64,000 nucleotides of DNA from Bombyx mori. Its lineage: Eukaryota > Arthropoda > Insecta > Lepidoptera > Bombycidae. Shown here in pieces: positions 52,801 to 60,860 of this stretch (positions are counted from its first letter, which is position 1; the number at the start of each line of letters is the position of its first letter). The position numbers were made by a program, and so were the translations under genes. The DNA lies in contig NC_085129.1 of the NCBI RefSeq assembly GCF_030269925.1, forward strand, positions 18,467,501 to 18,531,500, in the 5' to 3' direction. Under the pieces are notes generated by a model. The model made no database searches. It was not told the origin of the DNA and was given only the letters and a program-made list of their open reading frames with translations.

Positions 52801-55800
52801 CACAATTTGATTGTAGTTGCGGAATGCCAATATCAGTTCCTTTGGCGTATTCGTATTATTTTAACTCTGCAAGTTTCGTCTGCTAATGTTCAAAATTGAA
52901 TGAAGGTAGGCGATTATTAAGTCGACTTCAATCTTAGATACAGCAATTCGGAACAAAGGTGCTGATGCCAAATGAAAAGATCTCTGTTTTCTTTGGACTG
53001 CTTAATTCTTCTTCTTGGCCTTGTCCATGTGGGGTCAAGGCAGCATGACCTCATATCATGCATAGGGATTTGGCATGAACTTAACGACCGATCTCCTGTC
53101 TGATGGGAACCCTTCATGGGTTATTACAGAACCGCCCATTATAAGAATAAAATCGAAACAAATTCAAATGCCTTACGACTTTTGGCGAATTTTATGTGCG
53201 ATTCCTGGAAGCAAATTAACGTTTTTTTTTCATTCAACGCGTTTAATTTTGATGAATTTAGGTTGTGTGGTCGTGAACGAATTTGCTGACGACGAGAATC
53301 CATATGAACCACCACCAATTATGCCGAGTGAGTATCTGGATACATTTAAAGTTTTGCGTATGTGTCTCCTCTGTATGGCACAACCAAATTTGACCTCATT
53401 TGACACATTTGTATCGAGAAGATTTTCAAAGTTGCGGGCGACCCGAAATTATGGTGTCACGACAAAAGGATCTTACAATATAATTTGATTCTGTGTCAAT
53501 AGTTCTGTGTTAAGGCATACCAACTTAGTCGCGGCGTAAGGGTAAGACGCGCAGTATATTCGTGTCCAGCTATGTTCGAATCTCGCAGTCAGAGACCAAT
53601 TTGTCTAATGAAATACGTACTTAACACATGTTCAGTAATGTCGTCCATGATGGAGGAATAACATCATGTAATAAAGACTGATACTCGGGTAGGACGTCGT
53701 GGATATCAGTACCCTATCTATTTCTATCGCGGAGCAACAATGCGTTCCGGTCTGAATGGTGGGGCAGCTATTGTACTTAAAATTCAGGCTCATGTTTCAA
53801 GGTGCGTTTTCCACCCACCTAAAATATAAAAGAAAGCGTGGAGAAACGTTTTTAGAGACGGTATCTTCAATAAATGGTGCAGATGTAGCGGTAGAATTGC
53901 ATTATATGAATACTAATGGAAATATTTGCAAAAAGCTCCCTCCCATAAATGGCTTCATTAAAGATAATAATTGAACCAATTACAAATATGATTTGAATAG
54001 TGTTTATTACAAAAATATTTAAAAGATCCGTCAACTCAGATGATTTTTTTTTGCATGGATTCTTTTCAGAACTGTATCGCTTCTGACACCAGCGATAAAG
54101 TTTAGTTTGACTTTCAATCAGCATATTATTCATATGACATCCAAATACAATTAAATGATCTTTAATTTGACTGCCGACGATTTCGTTACGGATCTAAGGA
54201 AATAAATGGAAATAGTTCCGCTAATGAGATAGATACAAGATTGATTAATAGTATTAATACAAATCTAATCGCTGAAAATTGTGGTGGCTGTGCAGTACAA
54301 CAGTTGCCTCACCCTTCGAACCCTGAGCCCGGTCATTGTTCTCGTCGAACCCGTCGCTTGCAACGAAGGGCTCGTCGAGTAAATTAACCCATAGACACAG
54401 CCCACTGAGTTTCTCGCCGGATCTTCTCAGTGGGTCGCGTTTCCGATCCAGTGGTAGATTCTGCGAAGCACGGCTCTTGCTAGGGTCAGTGTTGGCAACA
54501 TCGTTAGGTTAGAGCCCCGTGAACTTAGCCACTAGTTCGGTAACGCTGATATAGCTTCTCAAGGCCATCAGCATAGGTTGAAAAAAAAGTACTAAAACAT
54601 GATCCGTTGTTTTTTTTTTCAAGAATCACCTAAGATGCAACACCTTCGGAATATCAAGCCTCGTCCACCGATACCCGGATATTTTAAAGGTAAGGCCGCT
54701 TCTCAGTCCCGATAAGCGCCATTGACGGAGATCTTGGACCAACGTTTGATCCAACAAAGATGAAGCTTGAAGTCGTCGTGGCCTAAAGGACAAGATGTTC
54801 GGTGCATGCGTATGTAGCGATGTGCAGGTGTTCGAATCCCGCAGGCGGGTACCAATTTTTCTAATGTAACACGTACTTAACAAATGTTCACGATTGACTT
54901 CGACGGTGAAGGAATAACATAGTGTTGTAAAAATTAAACCCGCAAAATTATAATCTGCGTAATGACTTTTGGTAGGACGTCTTGTGAGTCCGCACGGGTA
55001 GGTTCCACCACCCTGCCTATTTCTGCCGTGAAGCAGTAATGCGTTTCGGTTTGAAGGGTAGGGCAGCCGTTGTAACTATACTGAGACCTTAGAATTCATA
55101 TCTCAAGGTGGGTGGCAGCATTTACGTTGTAGATGTCTATGGGCTCCGGTAACCACTTAAGACCAGGTGGGCCGTGAGCCACCCATCTACCCATCCATCC
55201 ATCCGTCCACCCATCTAAGCAATAAAACAAAGCATTTTTTGTACCCCTTGATCCGTGTTCACGACGTACTCAGTAAATAGATCATTGAGAATCTCTAAAT
55301 CACACGCAGAGACATCCAGAGGCAACGAGACGCATCAGACCAGTCCCTCTGCGTCACCGAAAGCCGCCAGAACTCCGACGAGACCTCACGTGGTCAAACC
55401 AAATGGCAAGTTTTTTTTATTTATTTCCTTGTAGGCAGACGAGAATACGGCCCACCTGATGGTGAGTGGTTACCGTTGCCCATGGACTTCAGCAATGCCA
55501 GGGGTAGAGCCAAGCCGCTGCCTACCGCTTAATACTCTCCAAAAGCCTCGTTTGAAGAAGGATATCTCATAGCGCTCGGGAAACACCGTGGGGGGGAGCT
55601 CATTCCAAAGCCGGATGGTACGTGGCAGAAAAGATCTCTGGAATATGATGTTGATGGAAGTATGATGTTTCTATTTCATTTTGAGGAAAGCAGCCGGTAG
55701 TGGACGTTGAATTCTTACTGCAGATGTATTTTATCCAAGGGCACAGCTAACTGCTCGTCGCCTAGGACTTCGAGCAAGGTTTGAAGGGAATTATGTCATG

Positions 55801-58165
55801 GCCTTAGGGAAACACGTTCTTGTATTCATTGTTATATTGATTAATATAGGATATGAATGTAATAATATAAGATAATATAATTAATATAAGATGCTATAAA
55901 TAATTCATACTAATCTATTTAGAAGAACATCCCTTTTTGTCTTTTTTTTATTGCTTAGGTGGTTGGACGAGCTCACAGCCCACCTGGTGTTAAGTGGTTA
56001 CTGGAGCCCATAGACATCTACGATGTAAATGCGCCACCCACCTTGAGATATAAGTTCTAAGGTCTCAAGTATAGTTACAACGGCTGCCCCACCCTTCAAA
56101 CCGAAACGCATTACTGCTTCACGGCAGAAATAGGCGGGGTGGTGCCTACCCGCGCGGACTCCCAAGAGGTCCTACCACCAGTAACAGCTTGTCTTGGCTG
56201 CAGCATTCTCTGGGTATTAAGAGGCGTCCATTAATTACGTGAGGCATTTTTGAGAAACATTTCTACCCCCTTTCGCTCCCTCGCTGAGATTTCGTAAGAT
56301 TTTCCTCAACTCCCTCCCCCCTCCCGCGTGATGGTCCGCACGACGATTTTCTACGACTTTTTGCGAGTCACGTGATATTTGGTATTTACCACCCCCCTCT
56401 CCCTGAGATTTCGAAATATTGATGTCCCCCTTGGAACTCCTTGCGTAATTAACGGAAGCCCCCTTACAAGCGCATTGCTTTCACAACCGTCACTTCGTCG
56501 TTGCAAATTTAAAATCTCCTATGCGACATTTTGGGCCAAAACGATGTTTTCATATATTATGAAAGTTATTTGAATACGTATACTCAGTAAATCCGTCCAC
56601 CTCGTGGCTGTCTGCTGACCTTACGATATCAAGTACGTCCAAGGGCTCATCTAACCCTTTTTTTCCTACCTATTCTAGTAACCTCGAGGGGTTATTCTAG
56701 ATACACCGGACTAGTAGGTGAGCTCACGGGGCTCAAACCGGAAATGTTGATACCAATGGCCCTAGCAAGAGCAGTGCTTCGCAGGATCTACCACTGGATC
56801 GGAAACGCGACCCACTGAGAAAATCCGGCGAGAAACCCAGTGGGCTGTGTCTGTGGGTTAGTTTATTCGCCGAGCCCTTCATCACAAGCGACGGGTTCGG
56901 CGAGGACGGTGACCGGTGCTTGAGGTACCTAAAAGCACCATCCGAAAATTCCATCATGACGTGTTTAGGGCGACGACGACTGTTTACCATTCGGTCCACT
57001 GGATCGGGTAAACCTTTTCTAATTGCTCTTCTCATTACCAACAGAGATATTGACCTTCCTTATCATTACAGTTCGCCTTAACCATACCAATATATCGTCG
57101 GAGCTGAATAATCTGATTCAAAAGAAATTACCTCACGGTAAGTTCCCTATTAGTTATTTTGGTGTTCAGAATAGCTCAACCCTGTTTGTACTCGGGGGAC
57201 TTAAGACTAAGGGACGTGGTAAATGAGCAGCAGCCTTCTCAGAGCCTATCTATCACACATCTACCCTTAAACGTGGCTTGCGAACCGTCCAGCGGAAGAC
57301 ACCAGCTTGGATCGATTGTCGACCATGAGCGATGTTAACCAGTCCCCATGAATAATAATAACCGACGCTCATCTGGTCCCAAACCAGGATTCACTTTATT
57401 ATGGGAACCATATTATGGGATTTGTCGTCATCGTGACCTAAAGGATAAGACGTCCGGTGCATTCTTATCTAGTTATGAAACGGTGTTCCAATCCCGCAGG
57501 CGGGTACCAATGATCTAATGAAATACGTACTTAACAAATGTTCACCATTGACTTCCACGGTGAAGGAATAACATCGTGTAATAAAAATCAAACTCGCAAA
57601 ATTATAATTTCCGTAATTACTGGTGGTAGGACCTCTTGTGAGTCCGCACGGGTAGGTACCACCACCCTGCCTATTTCTACCGTAAAGTAGCAATGCGTTT
57701 CGGTTTGAAGGGTGGGGCAGCCGTTGTAACTATATTGTGTAACCTTAGAATTTATATCTCAAGGTGGGTGGGGCATTTAAGTTGTAGATGTCTATGGGCT
57801 CCAGTGACACTTAACACCAGGTGGGCTGTGAGCTCGTCTACCCATCTAAGCAATAAATAAAAAACCAGAGATAGAATACAATATAAGTAAATACAATCTG
57901 TGTATTTGAAATTGTTTTTCTCCAAATCCTTGAATACCGGAAAATCGTCTACCTAAATTGGTCATAAAACTTTTGTTTTTCAGAATTATCTAATAACAAA
58001 CCGCAGCCCGAACATTTACGCTCTCGGCAGACACCGTTCAAAGGTCATTCGAAAACGTCAAGACAAGAAGATCTGTGTCAGCGTCCGGAGTTAGCGACAA
58101 ACGGGAATATTTCGTCAGACGAGGAATGGACCTATGAGCCCATTCGGAAGATACTATTGAAATAA
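43775..58165 (+). CDS. Single-pass membrane protein with YEPPP tail, unrecognised (twelve exons)
   Basis: Twelve exons join without an internal stop: 43775-43847, 45767-45895, 47243-47353, 48164-48235, 49322-49390, 51279-51389, 52735-52770, 53262-53327, 54624-54689, 55310-55405, 57072-57137 and 57984-58165, giving 358 residues. All eleven introns are phase 1, so each internal exon is a whole number of codons and could be skipped without a frameshift. A signal peptide (1 to about 21) is followed by a short ectodomain with sequon NAS at 28, a membrane helix at about 77-96 (AAIYIVALILCLLIITVLSI), then a long basic, Pro- and Ser-rich cytoplasmic tail. Y121 and Y215 sit in YEPPP, and Y349 in YEPI; these resemble SH2-binding YxxP motifs. 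RPPIP at about 238 resembles an SH3 ligand. A receptor- or adaptor-like role is inference. I do not recognise the family. The link of exon 1 to exon 2 is the weakest; translation could instead begin at ATG 45784. Confidence 0.72.
44205..44690 (-). mobile_element. RTE-type LINE 3' portion
   Basis: Two overlapping minus-strand frames: DRRTIDSLEMWCWRRLLRIP then HRTNVSIQKELNIKERLSSQ, and RHIARNEDSIERWVVQGKVK with RTRGRSPTRWTDLIKSV. A frameshift separates them. Confidence 0.85.
44815..45070 (-). mobile_element. RTE-type LINE endonuclease fragment
   Basis: The minus strand codes for NTWFQQHPRRLHTWISPGGC then RNQIDYIEVPKKWKSSVTNA, the conserved C-terminal part of the RTE APE endonuclease. It lies just upstream of the RT fragment at 44205-44690, in reverse, so both may come from one decayed copy. 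Confidence 0.82.
45390..45692 (+). mobile_element. Jockey-type LINE 3' fragment
   Basis: From TTCCCGATCCATTAACGGTG to GATTAGGTAGGAAAAAAA. It ends only about 75 bases before exon 2 of the membrane-protein gene. Confidence 0.82.
45767..45895 (+). CDS. Membrane-protein gene exon 2 (ectodomain)
   Basis: The acceptor is ATTTATTTCAAAG (an AAG acceptor, less common). It codes for ERSNASMSGALGDPKSTTSY and on to LPDCLSYQ. The donor is CAGG|GTAAGG. If exon 1 is not used, ATG at 45784 is an alternative start. Confidence 0.6.
45924..46075 (+). repeat. Short dispersed repeat, same type of ends as 61567-62175
   Basis: TACTAGTGGCCCGCTCCGGC to CTTTATAATATTAGTATAGA. It lies just after the donor of exon 2 of the membrane-protein gene. 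Confidence 0.6.
46076..46335 (+). mobile_element. RTE-type LINE 3' fragment
   Basis: Reads RNENEVNKRVLTMNVERYRG and SGRPKKK before a frame break, closely similar to the copy at 19730-20135. Ends in (ATG)n at 46319-46332. Confidence 0.8.
46560..46890 (+). mobile_element. Jockey-type LINE 3' fragment
   Basis: The later part (from 46675) matches: CAGCCCATTGAGTTTCTCAG, GGGAAGCACTGCTCTTAC and CCCGTGAGCTTATCAGAG. The part before 46675 is less certain. Confidence 0.65.
46966..47187 (-). repeat. Bm1 SINE, 3' half
   Basis: A T-run to CTACCCGTGCGG. It lies about 55 bases upstream of exon 3 of the membrane-protein gene. Confidence 0.88.
47243..47353 (+). CDS. Membrane-protein gene exon 3 (transmembrane helix)
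   Basis: The acceptor is TTTCAATTTCAG and the donor AAAG|GTAAGT. The 37 codons contain a roughly 20-residue hydrophobic helix followed by RIYCYEHK, a typical basic cytosolic flank. Confidence 0.75.
47562..47771 (+). repeat. Bm1 SINE, 3' half with internal deletion
   Basis: GGTGGTAGGACCTCTTGTGA to CATCTAAGCTATAAAT; about 30 bases of the middle are missing. Confidence 0.86.
47772..48038 (-). repeat. tRNA-derived SINE, left member of an inverted pair
   Basis: The reverse strand has a tRNA-like head: an A box in GGTGTAGTGGTAAGTG and a B box in GGGTTCAAATCCCG. A tail of about 190 bases ends TGATTGTTAGTAAATATTTA. It is the mirror of 48968-49225. Confidence 0.8.
48164..48235 (+). CDS. Membrane-protein gene exon 4 (first YEPPP)
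   Basis: The acceptor is TTATCTTTTAG and the donor CCAA|GTGAGT. It codes for ETPKRCELVREEVTDGYEPP and PNVP. It is flanked by two copies of one tRNA-derived SINE in opposite orientation. Confidence 0.75.
48360..48775 (+). repeat. Bm1 SINE, full length, B box lost
   Basis: The head AAGTCGTCGTAGCCTAATGG runs into GATATGAGGCTAAAGGTACC with the B box deleted, then on to ATCTTAGCAATGAAT. Confidence 0.87.
48968..49225 (+). repeat. tRNA-derived SINE, right member of the inverted pair
   Basis: A tRNA-like head (CCGTCTGGTGTAGTGGTAAG, then GAGTTCGAATCCCGCC) and a tail ending AGTTAACGTGGCGTGATTGT and TAGTAAATATTTA. Confidence 0.82.
49322..49390 (+). CDS. Membrane-protein gene exon 5
   Basis: The acceptor is GATAAATTTCTAG and the donor AATG|GTAAGT. 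It codes for 23 residues, STEKLAPNENIKSHSPINPP being the bulk. Confidence 0.72.
49455..49512 (-). repeat. Bm1-like short fragment
   Basis: GAGTTCCGAGTCTCAATATA and CGGCTGCCTCGCCC only. Confidence 0.45.
49545..49968 (-). repeat. GGCGGGAACGCGAG repeat family, long copy, inverted
   Basis: GACATGGTAACTAAGACCTT at the left and CTCGCGTTCCCGCCAAAAAG at the right. Sits in intron 5 of the membrane-protein gene. Confidence 0.78.
50235..50400 (+). mobile_element. LINE 3' UTR ending in (TTA)n
   Basis: AGGTTGCCTGGAAAAGATCG, CAGCGATAAGGCCGCC and CAAATAAAGAGTTATATTAT: a pattern I know from lepidopteran LINE 3' ends. The upstream part (50010-50235) may belong to it. Confidence 0.6.
50564..51225 (-). mobile_element. 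LINE-P: 3' end with reverse-transcriptase C terminus, split by an insertion
   Basis: On the minus strand this reads as the end of a non-LTR ORF: SLCILYRIFHGECS, then PYYLEPLRSSAVRFQRSFLP, RTIRLWNELPSTVFPERYDM and FKRGLWRVLS, followed by a 3' UTR and AATAAAAAAA. The C-terminal wording is typical of CR1- or Jockey-group elements. The copy is interrupted at 50918-51110 by an R1-like tail. Its last 75 bases are the tail compared with Bm1 in the findings. Confidence 0.8.
50918..51110 (+). mobile_element. R1-like LINE tail with 17-bp target duplication
   Basis: A 5'-truncated 3' UTR rich in GC (GACCCGGTCCGGGGTAGGGC) ends in a run of A. The 17-base target AGAGCACTCCCCATGGA is repeated at 50901-50917 and 51111-51127. 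Long duplications and poly-A fit R1-clade or similar target-primed insertion; the clade is uncertain. Confidence 0.82.
51279..51389 (+). CDS. Membrane-protein gene exon 6 (basic, Ser-rich)
   Basis: The acceptor is ATATTGTTTCAG and the donor ATCG|GTACGT. The 37 codons include KQLRRSFKQHSSMTMSRALS. Clustered Arg, Lys and Ser make phosphorylation plausible. Confidence 0.73.
51448..51560 (-). mobile_element. Jockey-type LINE tail fragment
   Basis: GCTCACGGGGCTCAGC and CTAGGAAGAGCAGTGCTGCA on the reverse strand; diverged. Confidence 0.6.
51711..52146 (+). repeat. Bm1 SINE, full length
   Basis: AAGTCGTCGTGGTCTAAAGA with B box GTGTTCGAATCCCGC to CTAAGCAATAAAAAA. Confidence 0.9.
52147..52734. other. 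Unassigned intron sequence
   Basis: Intron 6 of the membrane-protein gene between a Bm1 and exon 7; no repeat family recognised. Confidence 0.4.
52735..52770 (+). CDS. Membrane-protein gene exon 7 (36-base microexon)
   Basis: The acceptor is AACATTTGCAG and the donor CAAT|GTAAGT. It codes for GNDYAASLPSRQ. It is recognised by strong splice sites and phase-1 ends at both sides. Confidence 0.65.
53262..53327 (+). CDS. Membrane-protein gene exon 8 (second YEPPP)
   Basis: The acceptor is GATGAATTTAG and the donor CCGA|GTGAGT. It codes for CCVVVNEFADDENPYEPPPI and MP. The last nine residues echo exon 4 (GYEPPPNVP) and both exons end in a donor with GTGAGT, suggesting exon duplication. Confidence 0.74.
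53524..53826 (+). repeat. Bm1 SINE, decayed
   Basis: TAGTCGCGGCGTAAGGGTAA with CTATGTTCGAATCTCGC and a shortened body ending CACCCACCTAAAATA. Confidence 0.75.
54320..54595 (+). mobile_element. Jockey-type LINE 3' fragment
   Basis: CCGGTCATTGTTCTCGTCGA to AGCATAGGTTGAAAAAAAA. It ends about 30 bases before exon 9 of the membrane-protein gene. Confidence 0.82.
54624..54689 (+). CDS. Membrane-protein gene exon 9 (Pro-rich)
   Basis: The acceptor has a T-run then CAAG and the donor is AAAG|GTAAGG. It codes for KSPKMQHLRNIKPRPPIPGY and FK; PRPPIP resembles a class of SH3 ligand. Confidence 0.72.
54770..55230 (+). repeat. Bm1 SINE, full length, with CCAT expansion
   Basis: AAGTCGTCGTGGCCTAAAGG to CTAAGCAATAAAAC. 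Its tail has several CCATCCATC repeats where other copies have one. Confidence 0.9.
55310..55405 (+). CDS. Membrane-protein gene exon 10, GC donor
   Basis: The acceptor is TCACACGCAG. It codes for 32 residues, ETSRGNETHQTSPSASPKAA onward, ending KPN. The only donor that keeps phase 1 and frame is AATG|GCAAGT, a GC-AG intron with otherwise perfect consensus. Confidence 0.68.
55412..55645 (-). mobile_element. LINE-P 3' fragment
   Basis: Reverse complement of the family, from TTCCTTGTAGGCAGACGAGA to GATGGTACGTGGCAGAAAAG. It starts directly after the GC donor of exon 10 in the membrane-protein gene. Confidence 0.82.
55944..56182 (-). repeat. Bm1 SINE, 3' half
   Basis: A T-run and ATTGCTTAGGTGGTTGGACG to CTACCACCAGTAA. 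Confidence 0.9.
56218..56478. mobile_element. MITE with GCGTCCATTAATTACGT-type ends
   Basis: AGGCGTCCATTAATTACGTG at the left and TTGCGTAATTAACGGAAGCC at the right are imperfect inverted repeats; between them are C-rich tracts repeated as CTCCCTCGCTGAGATTTCG and CTCTCCCTGAGATTTCG. Confidence 0.65.
56662..57012 (-). mobile_element. Jockey-type LINE 3' fragment
   Basis: From TTTCCTACCTATTCTAGTAA to GATCGGGTAAACC. It ends about 60 bases before exon 11 of the membrane-protein gene. Confidence 0.82.
57072..57137 (+). CDS. Membrane-protein gene exon 11
   Basis: The acceptor is CTTATCATTACAG and the donor CACG|GTAAGT. It codes for VRLNHTNISSELNNLIQKKL and PH. Confidence 0.72.
57428..57865 (+). repeat. 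Bm1 SINE, full length
   Basis: GTCATCGTGACCTAAAGGAT to CATCTAAGCAATAAATAAAA. Confidence 0.9.
57984..58165 (+). CDS. Membrane-protein gene exon 12 (C terminus)
   Basis: The acceptor is CTTTTGTTTTTCAG. It codes for 60 residues to TAA, starting ELSNNKPQPEHLRSRQTPFK and ending SSDEEWTYEPIRKILLK. An acidic SSDEE cluster precedes the Tyr motif. Confidence 0.75.
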
Positions 58166-58166
58166 A
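58161..58166 (+). terminator. Poly(A) signal overlapping the stop codon
   Basis: AATAAA overlaps the TAA stop of exon 12 (TTGAAATAAAAAA). It implies a very short 3' UTR, if used. Confidence 0.5.
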
Positions 58167-58267
58167 AAATATACTATTATCTAGTAATTTACTGATCTAT
58201 TGACTATTCAGATAGCGGCTATTCAAATTATGATTAAGGCAGGACGAGGATTTTTTAAGACCTAACC

Positions 58268-58870
58268 TTTTTTTTTTTGGTCGGGAGGCAATCGCCGGAC
58301 TTCCGTCCTTCACTGGGGACGGCGGGCGGACTATGTCGGAGTCGAACCGACTAAAACCTCCTGTCGCTCAACAACCAACGTTCAAACCTCACATGAGACA
58401 GAACTCATGAAAAGGCAAAGGGAGGAAAGTGAAGTGTTTAGTGCGGAGTACATCTATCCCATCACCCTCCCCTTCGGGACGCCGGCCTGGCGGTCGTCGG
58501 CGCCACGACCACCAGCCCTCTCGGTCGGCAGGCTTTCCGAAGCCTGCCTAGATGGCCCCGGTTAGAGTTACTTATCCTACGGAATACCCCGCTGGACCAG
58601 AACCAGCGGGGGTCGAGGATAGGCGGCCTTCCATCACTCGGATGCTCTTGCGTAAAACGCATGCAGGGCAGCTTGCACGTTGTCTTCTTAGGCGGGGCCT
58701 AAGAAGGGGGGGGGCTCGCCGGTCTCCAGACCGACATGTGAGGGGGACCCGAAACACTTAGAGGGCCAGGGCTTGGGCGAAATCCGCCCAATCCACAAGG
58801 ATTGGGCGAATCGCCTCGAGGGCGGAAGTCCGATGATTTCCTCCTGACAAAAAAAAAAAAAAAAACTAAA
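58268..58870 (+). mobile_element. GC-rich non-LTR 3' region with poly-A
   Basis: Starts near a T-run and GGTCGGGAGGCAATCGCCGG, contains several hairpins (for example CGCTGGACCAGAACCAGCG) and ends in TTTCCTCCTGAC followed by about 17 A. It is a member of the family also present at 12245-12425. An R1-like origin is likely but no ORF is readable. Confidence 0.6.
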
Positions 58871-58909
58871 CGACGCAGAAAAATTAGACGATTCCAATGG
58901 TGTATCTAA

Positions 58910-59768
58910 TAGCGATGTGAACCGATTACAATTTCTGGCTCCGGTTTATTTTTTTAGGTATTTTTAGGTTTTTTCTATAAAGGCTAAATAATCACTAAAT
59001 AAAACAAATTTACGTACAAACGAAGAGTTTTCTTCATACAATTAATTGGGTGAGCATATTTTATATAGGCTTTTAATGATCATATATATTATCCAATAAT
59101 AAAAAGCTTTTTATTTTTGATTTAATACTATTGTATTAAATCAAAATTTTGATGCAAGAGGCATAGTTGGTCCACTGCGTCATTCGGAAGCCTACTCCTT
59201 CTGGATGTTAGCACGTGCCAGCAATTTCGCACATACGCACATACACATACAACATTCGCACTATGTTCACTGCGGCCGCCGTGGCGTTCGGAATATCCCG
59301 TTTTCGCGAATGCAAAATCCAGAATACCAGGCTTTTTAAAATTGTTTGTGGTTTTTTCTGGCTGTTCCGATGATAAAGCGAGAGTTGAAAATTCTTCAAG
59401 AAGATTCCCCAGTTCACGATGCACCATCTCTTTTGCAGACAAAATATGCTCTGGTTGGCGAAAGCCATTTCTGAGTGTTGGGTGCAGATATGTGGATATT
59501 TGGGTCACGGTCCTCATTTCGTATGCTAAAAGTCTACCAACCATATTGTGGTTATTGCACTGTAGTTTTTAAATGTAATGCACGGTAATTTGATTCTGAA
59601 ACACGGTTTTTGTTATATTTGTAGCTTGTATATTTGATCTGGTAGCACTGGTGTGAACTGTGAATGTAAAGCGTAAAAAACCGGTATTCTTAAATAAAAA
59701 CCGGTATTTATCGGGATGTATAAAAACCGGTTTTTCTCCGGTTTTCTTCGAACCGGTTTACATCCCTA
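58910..59768 (-). mobile_element. Deleted hAT transposon with 8-bp target duplication
   Basis: GTATCTAA flanks both ends (58902-58909, 59769-59776). The imperfect inverted ends are TAGCGATGTGAACCG and CGGTTTACATCCCTA. The minus strand has a 138-codon frame with STYLHPTLRNGFRQPEHILS and LTSRRSRLPNDAVDQLCLLH, similar to the C terminus of hAT transposases. The AAAAACCGG motif repeats next to the right end. Most of the transposase is lost. Confidence 0.85.
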
Positions 59769-59838
59769 GTATCTAACTCATTTCACGTACTTTTGTCGCT
59801 TAGTCATGTTTGCCTTTCAAGAGTCGATATGCTCCTAG

Positions 59839-59910
59839 CATCACGCAATCTTCAATCTACCCCCGATCTTGGCACTTTCAAAACGCCGAAACATCGAGAA
59901 TTCATTAAAG
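59839..59910 (+). CDS. Candidate alternative exon of the membrane-protein gene
   Basis: After the acceptor GATATGCTCCTAG, 72 bases stay open and end in AAAG|GTAATC, phase 1 at both sides like every intron of the gene. Joined to exon 11 it would read ASRNLQSTPDLGTFKTPKHR and EFIK, similar in composition to the tail. It would bypass the exon 12 stop, so the gene may have alternative C termini. No transcript evidence. Confidence 0.42.
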
Positions 59911-59931
59911 GTAATCTAAATATAATGTCAA

Positions 59932-60118
59932 AGTAGAAGGCACTAGACCGCGTGGAAGGTTGCCCATACGATGGAGCGACCAGATCAAGTCGGCAGTTGA
60001 CGGCTGCTTGCATGAGTGTCCCAGGCTCACCACAAGCCGGGAGGAGTGGCGATTGTTCGTGAGGCCCACAACATCTGCCCGCAGCAATGATACAGAAGAT
60101 TGAATCAACATGCCATAT
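59932..60118 (+). mobile_element. RTE-type LINE 3' fragment
   Basis: Reads EGTRPRGRLPIRWSDQIKSA and LHECPRLTTSREEWRLFVRP. Its start is about 20 bases after the donor of candidate exon 59839-59910. Confidence 0.8.
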
Positions 60119-60379
60119 GGCGGTAGTCTCAATATTATTATTATGAACACTGAAATTTAGATTTTCAAGTACCAAACAGACGAGTTAACTTTTTGATATA
60201 ATTAAGAGAGCGCGCATTGCGTGAAGCGATTCACGGAGCCACAAAAACTCAACACGACTCTCCTAATTGAATCCGACAATCGGCACGAGACTTGAAACGT
60301 TTGATAGCGAATTGTTAGTGTCATTAACAACAACGATCCGAGGGTTTCATACACTGAAGTAACGGTTTCATACTTCAGT

Positions 60380-60860
60380 GGGTAGGTTGCACAATGACAG
60401 CTGTCAAAGTTGCAGCGCGAAAAAACGGCGGGCGCGGAATCTGTAGTGAAATAATGGAGGAGGACTGGAAAAAAAACCCGCAATCGACTAGAGAATATTT
60501 CGGTTGATACCGCGCATGCGTTAAACGCAAAACTGCCGGCGCGGCGGCTCAGAGACAAGATGGCCTCCGTACAGCGCGTCCCGAATTGATTTTATAACGT
60601 CGAAAATATATTAGGCTAGCCGCGGAGAACGTTTCGAACCAGCTATTCATTTAAGTAAAACCGCGGAGACAAGACGAAAGCGCGAATTAAAATACGTAAC
60701 ATGAGTTAGCGTTTCAAAGGAAAACCATATATATTTTATTTTGCATATTATTTCGGTGTAGTAAAAAAAAAGAAAATAGTTTTTCAATGATCCCCGTGCC
60801 CGTGTGATGTTTAAGTGCCGGCGGTTCCTACGTCTCGGCAGGCGGACGTGAGTATTGAGA
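60380..60860 (+). promoter_or_regulatory. CpG-rich promoter-like region
   Basis: GCGCGAAAAAACGGCGGGCG, CCGCGCATGCGTTAAACGC and CCGGCGCGGCGGC stand out from the AT-rich surroundings. A possible first-exon donor CGGAC|GTGAGT lies at about 60849. A downstream gene beyond the window could start here. Confidence 0.3.

Noticed and set aside
60202..60558. A 118-codon minus-strand frame
   Set aside because: It lies over the CpG-rich region without splice sites or domain features; likely chance.
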